Source: an uncultured Eubacteriales bacterium
Lineage (GTDB): Bacteria; Bacillota_A; Clostridia; Christensenellales; Aristaeellaceae
Direction of reading: 5' to 3'
NCBI GenBank assembly: GCA_902795555.1
Contig: CADBLV010000268.1
Span: 1-5,392, forward strand
Length of the DNA: 5,392 bases
The translations under genes were made by a program, and so were the position numbers. The notes under the pieces are model-generated. The model worked only from the letters and a program-made list of their open reading frames with translations, was not told the origin of the DNA and ran no database searches. Below are positions 5,118 through 5,392 of this stretch, in pieces. Numbering within the stretch: position 1 is the first letter of the stretch; each line of letters opens with the position of its first letter.

Positions 5118-5392
5118 ATGATTTCACTGGTTTTGTCTATGGTGGTTCTGGTGGTTGGCTATCTGGTTTACGGACGGCTGACGGAGAAGGTGTTCGGGCC
5201 GGACGACCGTCGGACGCCGGCCGTGGCGATCAACGACGGGGTGGACTGCGTGCCGATGAAACCCTGGAAGGCGTTTCTGGTGCAGCTGCTGAACATTGCC
5301 GGAACGGGGCCGATTTTCGGGCCGTTGATGGGCGCTGTTTTCGGGCCGGTGGTTTTCCTGTGGATCGTGTTCGGATCGATTCTCGGAGGCGC
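5118..5392 (+). CDS. cstA: Carbon starvation CstA-family transporter, N-terminal part
   Basis: This is the first 91 codons of an integral membrane transporter that continues past the right edge. The start is fixed by GGAGGAGG at 5101-5108. The first TM helix (about residues 1-18, ISLVLSMVVLVVGYLVYG) is followed by signature elements of the family: YGRLTEKVFGPDDRRTPA, then DGVDCVPMKPWKAFLVQLLN, then IAGTGPIFGPLMGAVFGP, leading into the next TM helix at about 79-91. In the studied enterobacterial members, CstA and BtsT/YjiY, the role is peptide uptake on carbon starvation and proton-driven pyruvate import. Which substrate applies here cannot be told. Its position after an amino acid importer fits a nutrient-scavenging role. 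A palindrome lies in the upstream region. Confidence 0.93.
   Translation, partial: MISLVLSMVVLVVGYLVYGRLTEKVFGPDDRRTPAVAINDGVDCVPMKPWKAFLVQLLNIAGTGPIFGPLMGAVFGPVVFLWIVFGSILGG

Noticed and set aside
4604..5119. Minus-strand open frame across the end of the ATPase and the gap before cstA
   Set aside because: No ribosome site or recognisable domain, and it spans the GHKL-like coding region and intergenic palindromes.

Overview
The window looks like chromosomal DNA from a moderately G+C-rich anaerobic member of the Firmicutes, most likely a gut-type Clostridia. The reasons are strong GGAGG-type ribosome sites, extended -10 promoters, and signal peptides of the MKKLL(S/F)L type. A fused binding-protein/permease of the polar amino acid class and a CstA-like transporter also fit. 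The exact family cannot be set from sequence alone. There are no tRNA, rRNA or CRISPR features and no intact mobile element.

Layout. Positions 1-234 (minus) carry the first 78 codons of an oligopeptide/dipeptide-type extracellular solute-binding protein. A short divergent promoter region (about 264-375) separates it from a small unknown membrane protein on the plus strand (436-852). That gene converges on, and overlaps by 4 bp, a minus-strand orphan AAA/ABC-type ATPase (849-1715, TTG start proposed). Positions 1716-2268 have no convincing gene. They hold the ATPase leader and promoter, a pair of inverted arms resembling a small REP/MITE-like element, and the promoter of the next operon.

Positions 2269-4933 (plus) form a compact two-gene polar amino acid ABC transporter. 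The first protein fuses binding protein and permease, and the two lobes of its binding domain appear in swapped order, lobe 2 before lobe 1, as in a circular permutation. The second is a GlnQ-like ATPase with an extra C-terminal domain of about 110 residues that resembles a degenerate RsbW/SpoIIAB-type (GHKL) fold. The two genes overlap by 68 bp. After a 184-bp gap with an imperfect palindrome, 5118-5392 (plus) is the start of a carbon-starvation CstA-family transporter.

Together the recognisable genes suggest a nutrient-uptake neighbourhood: peptide binding protein, amino acid ABC importer, CstA-type peptide/pyruvate permease. The small membrane protein and the orphan ATPase have no clear link to that theme. 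The most novel points are the permuted receptor-permease fusion and the GHKL-like tail on its ATPase, which together could form an importer with unusual regulation.
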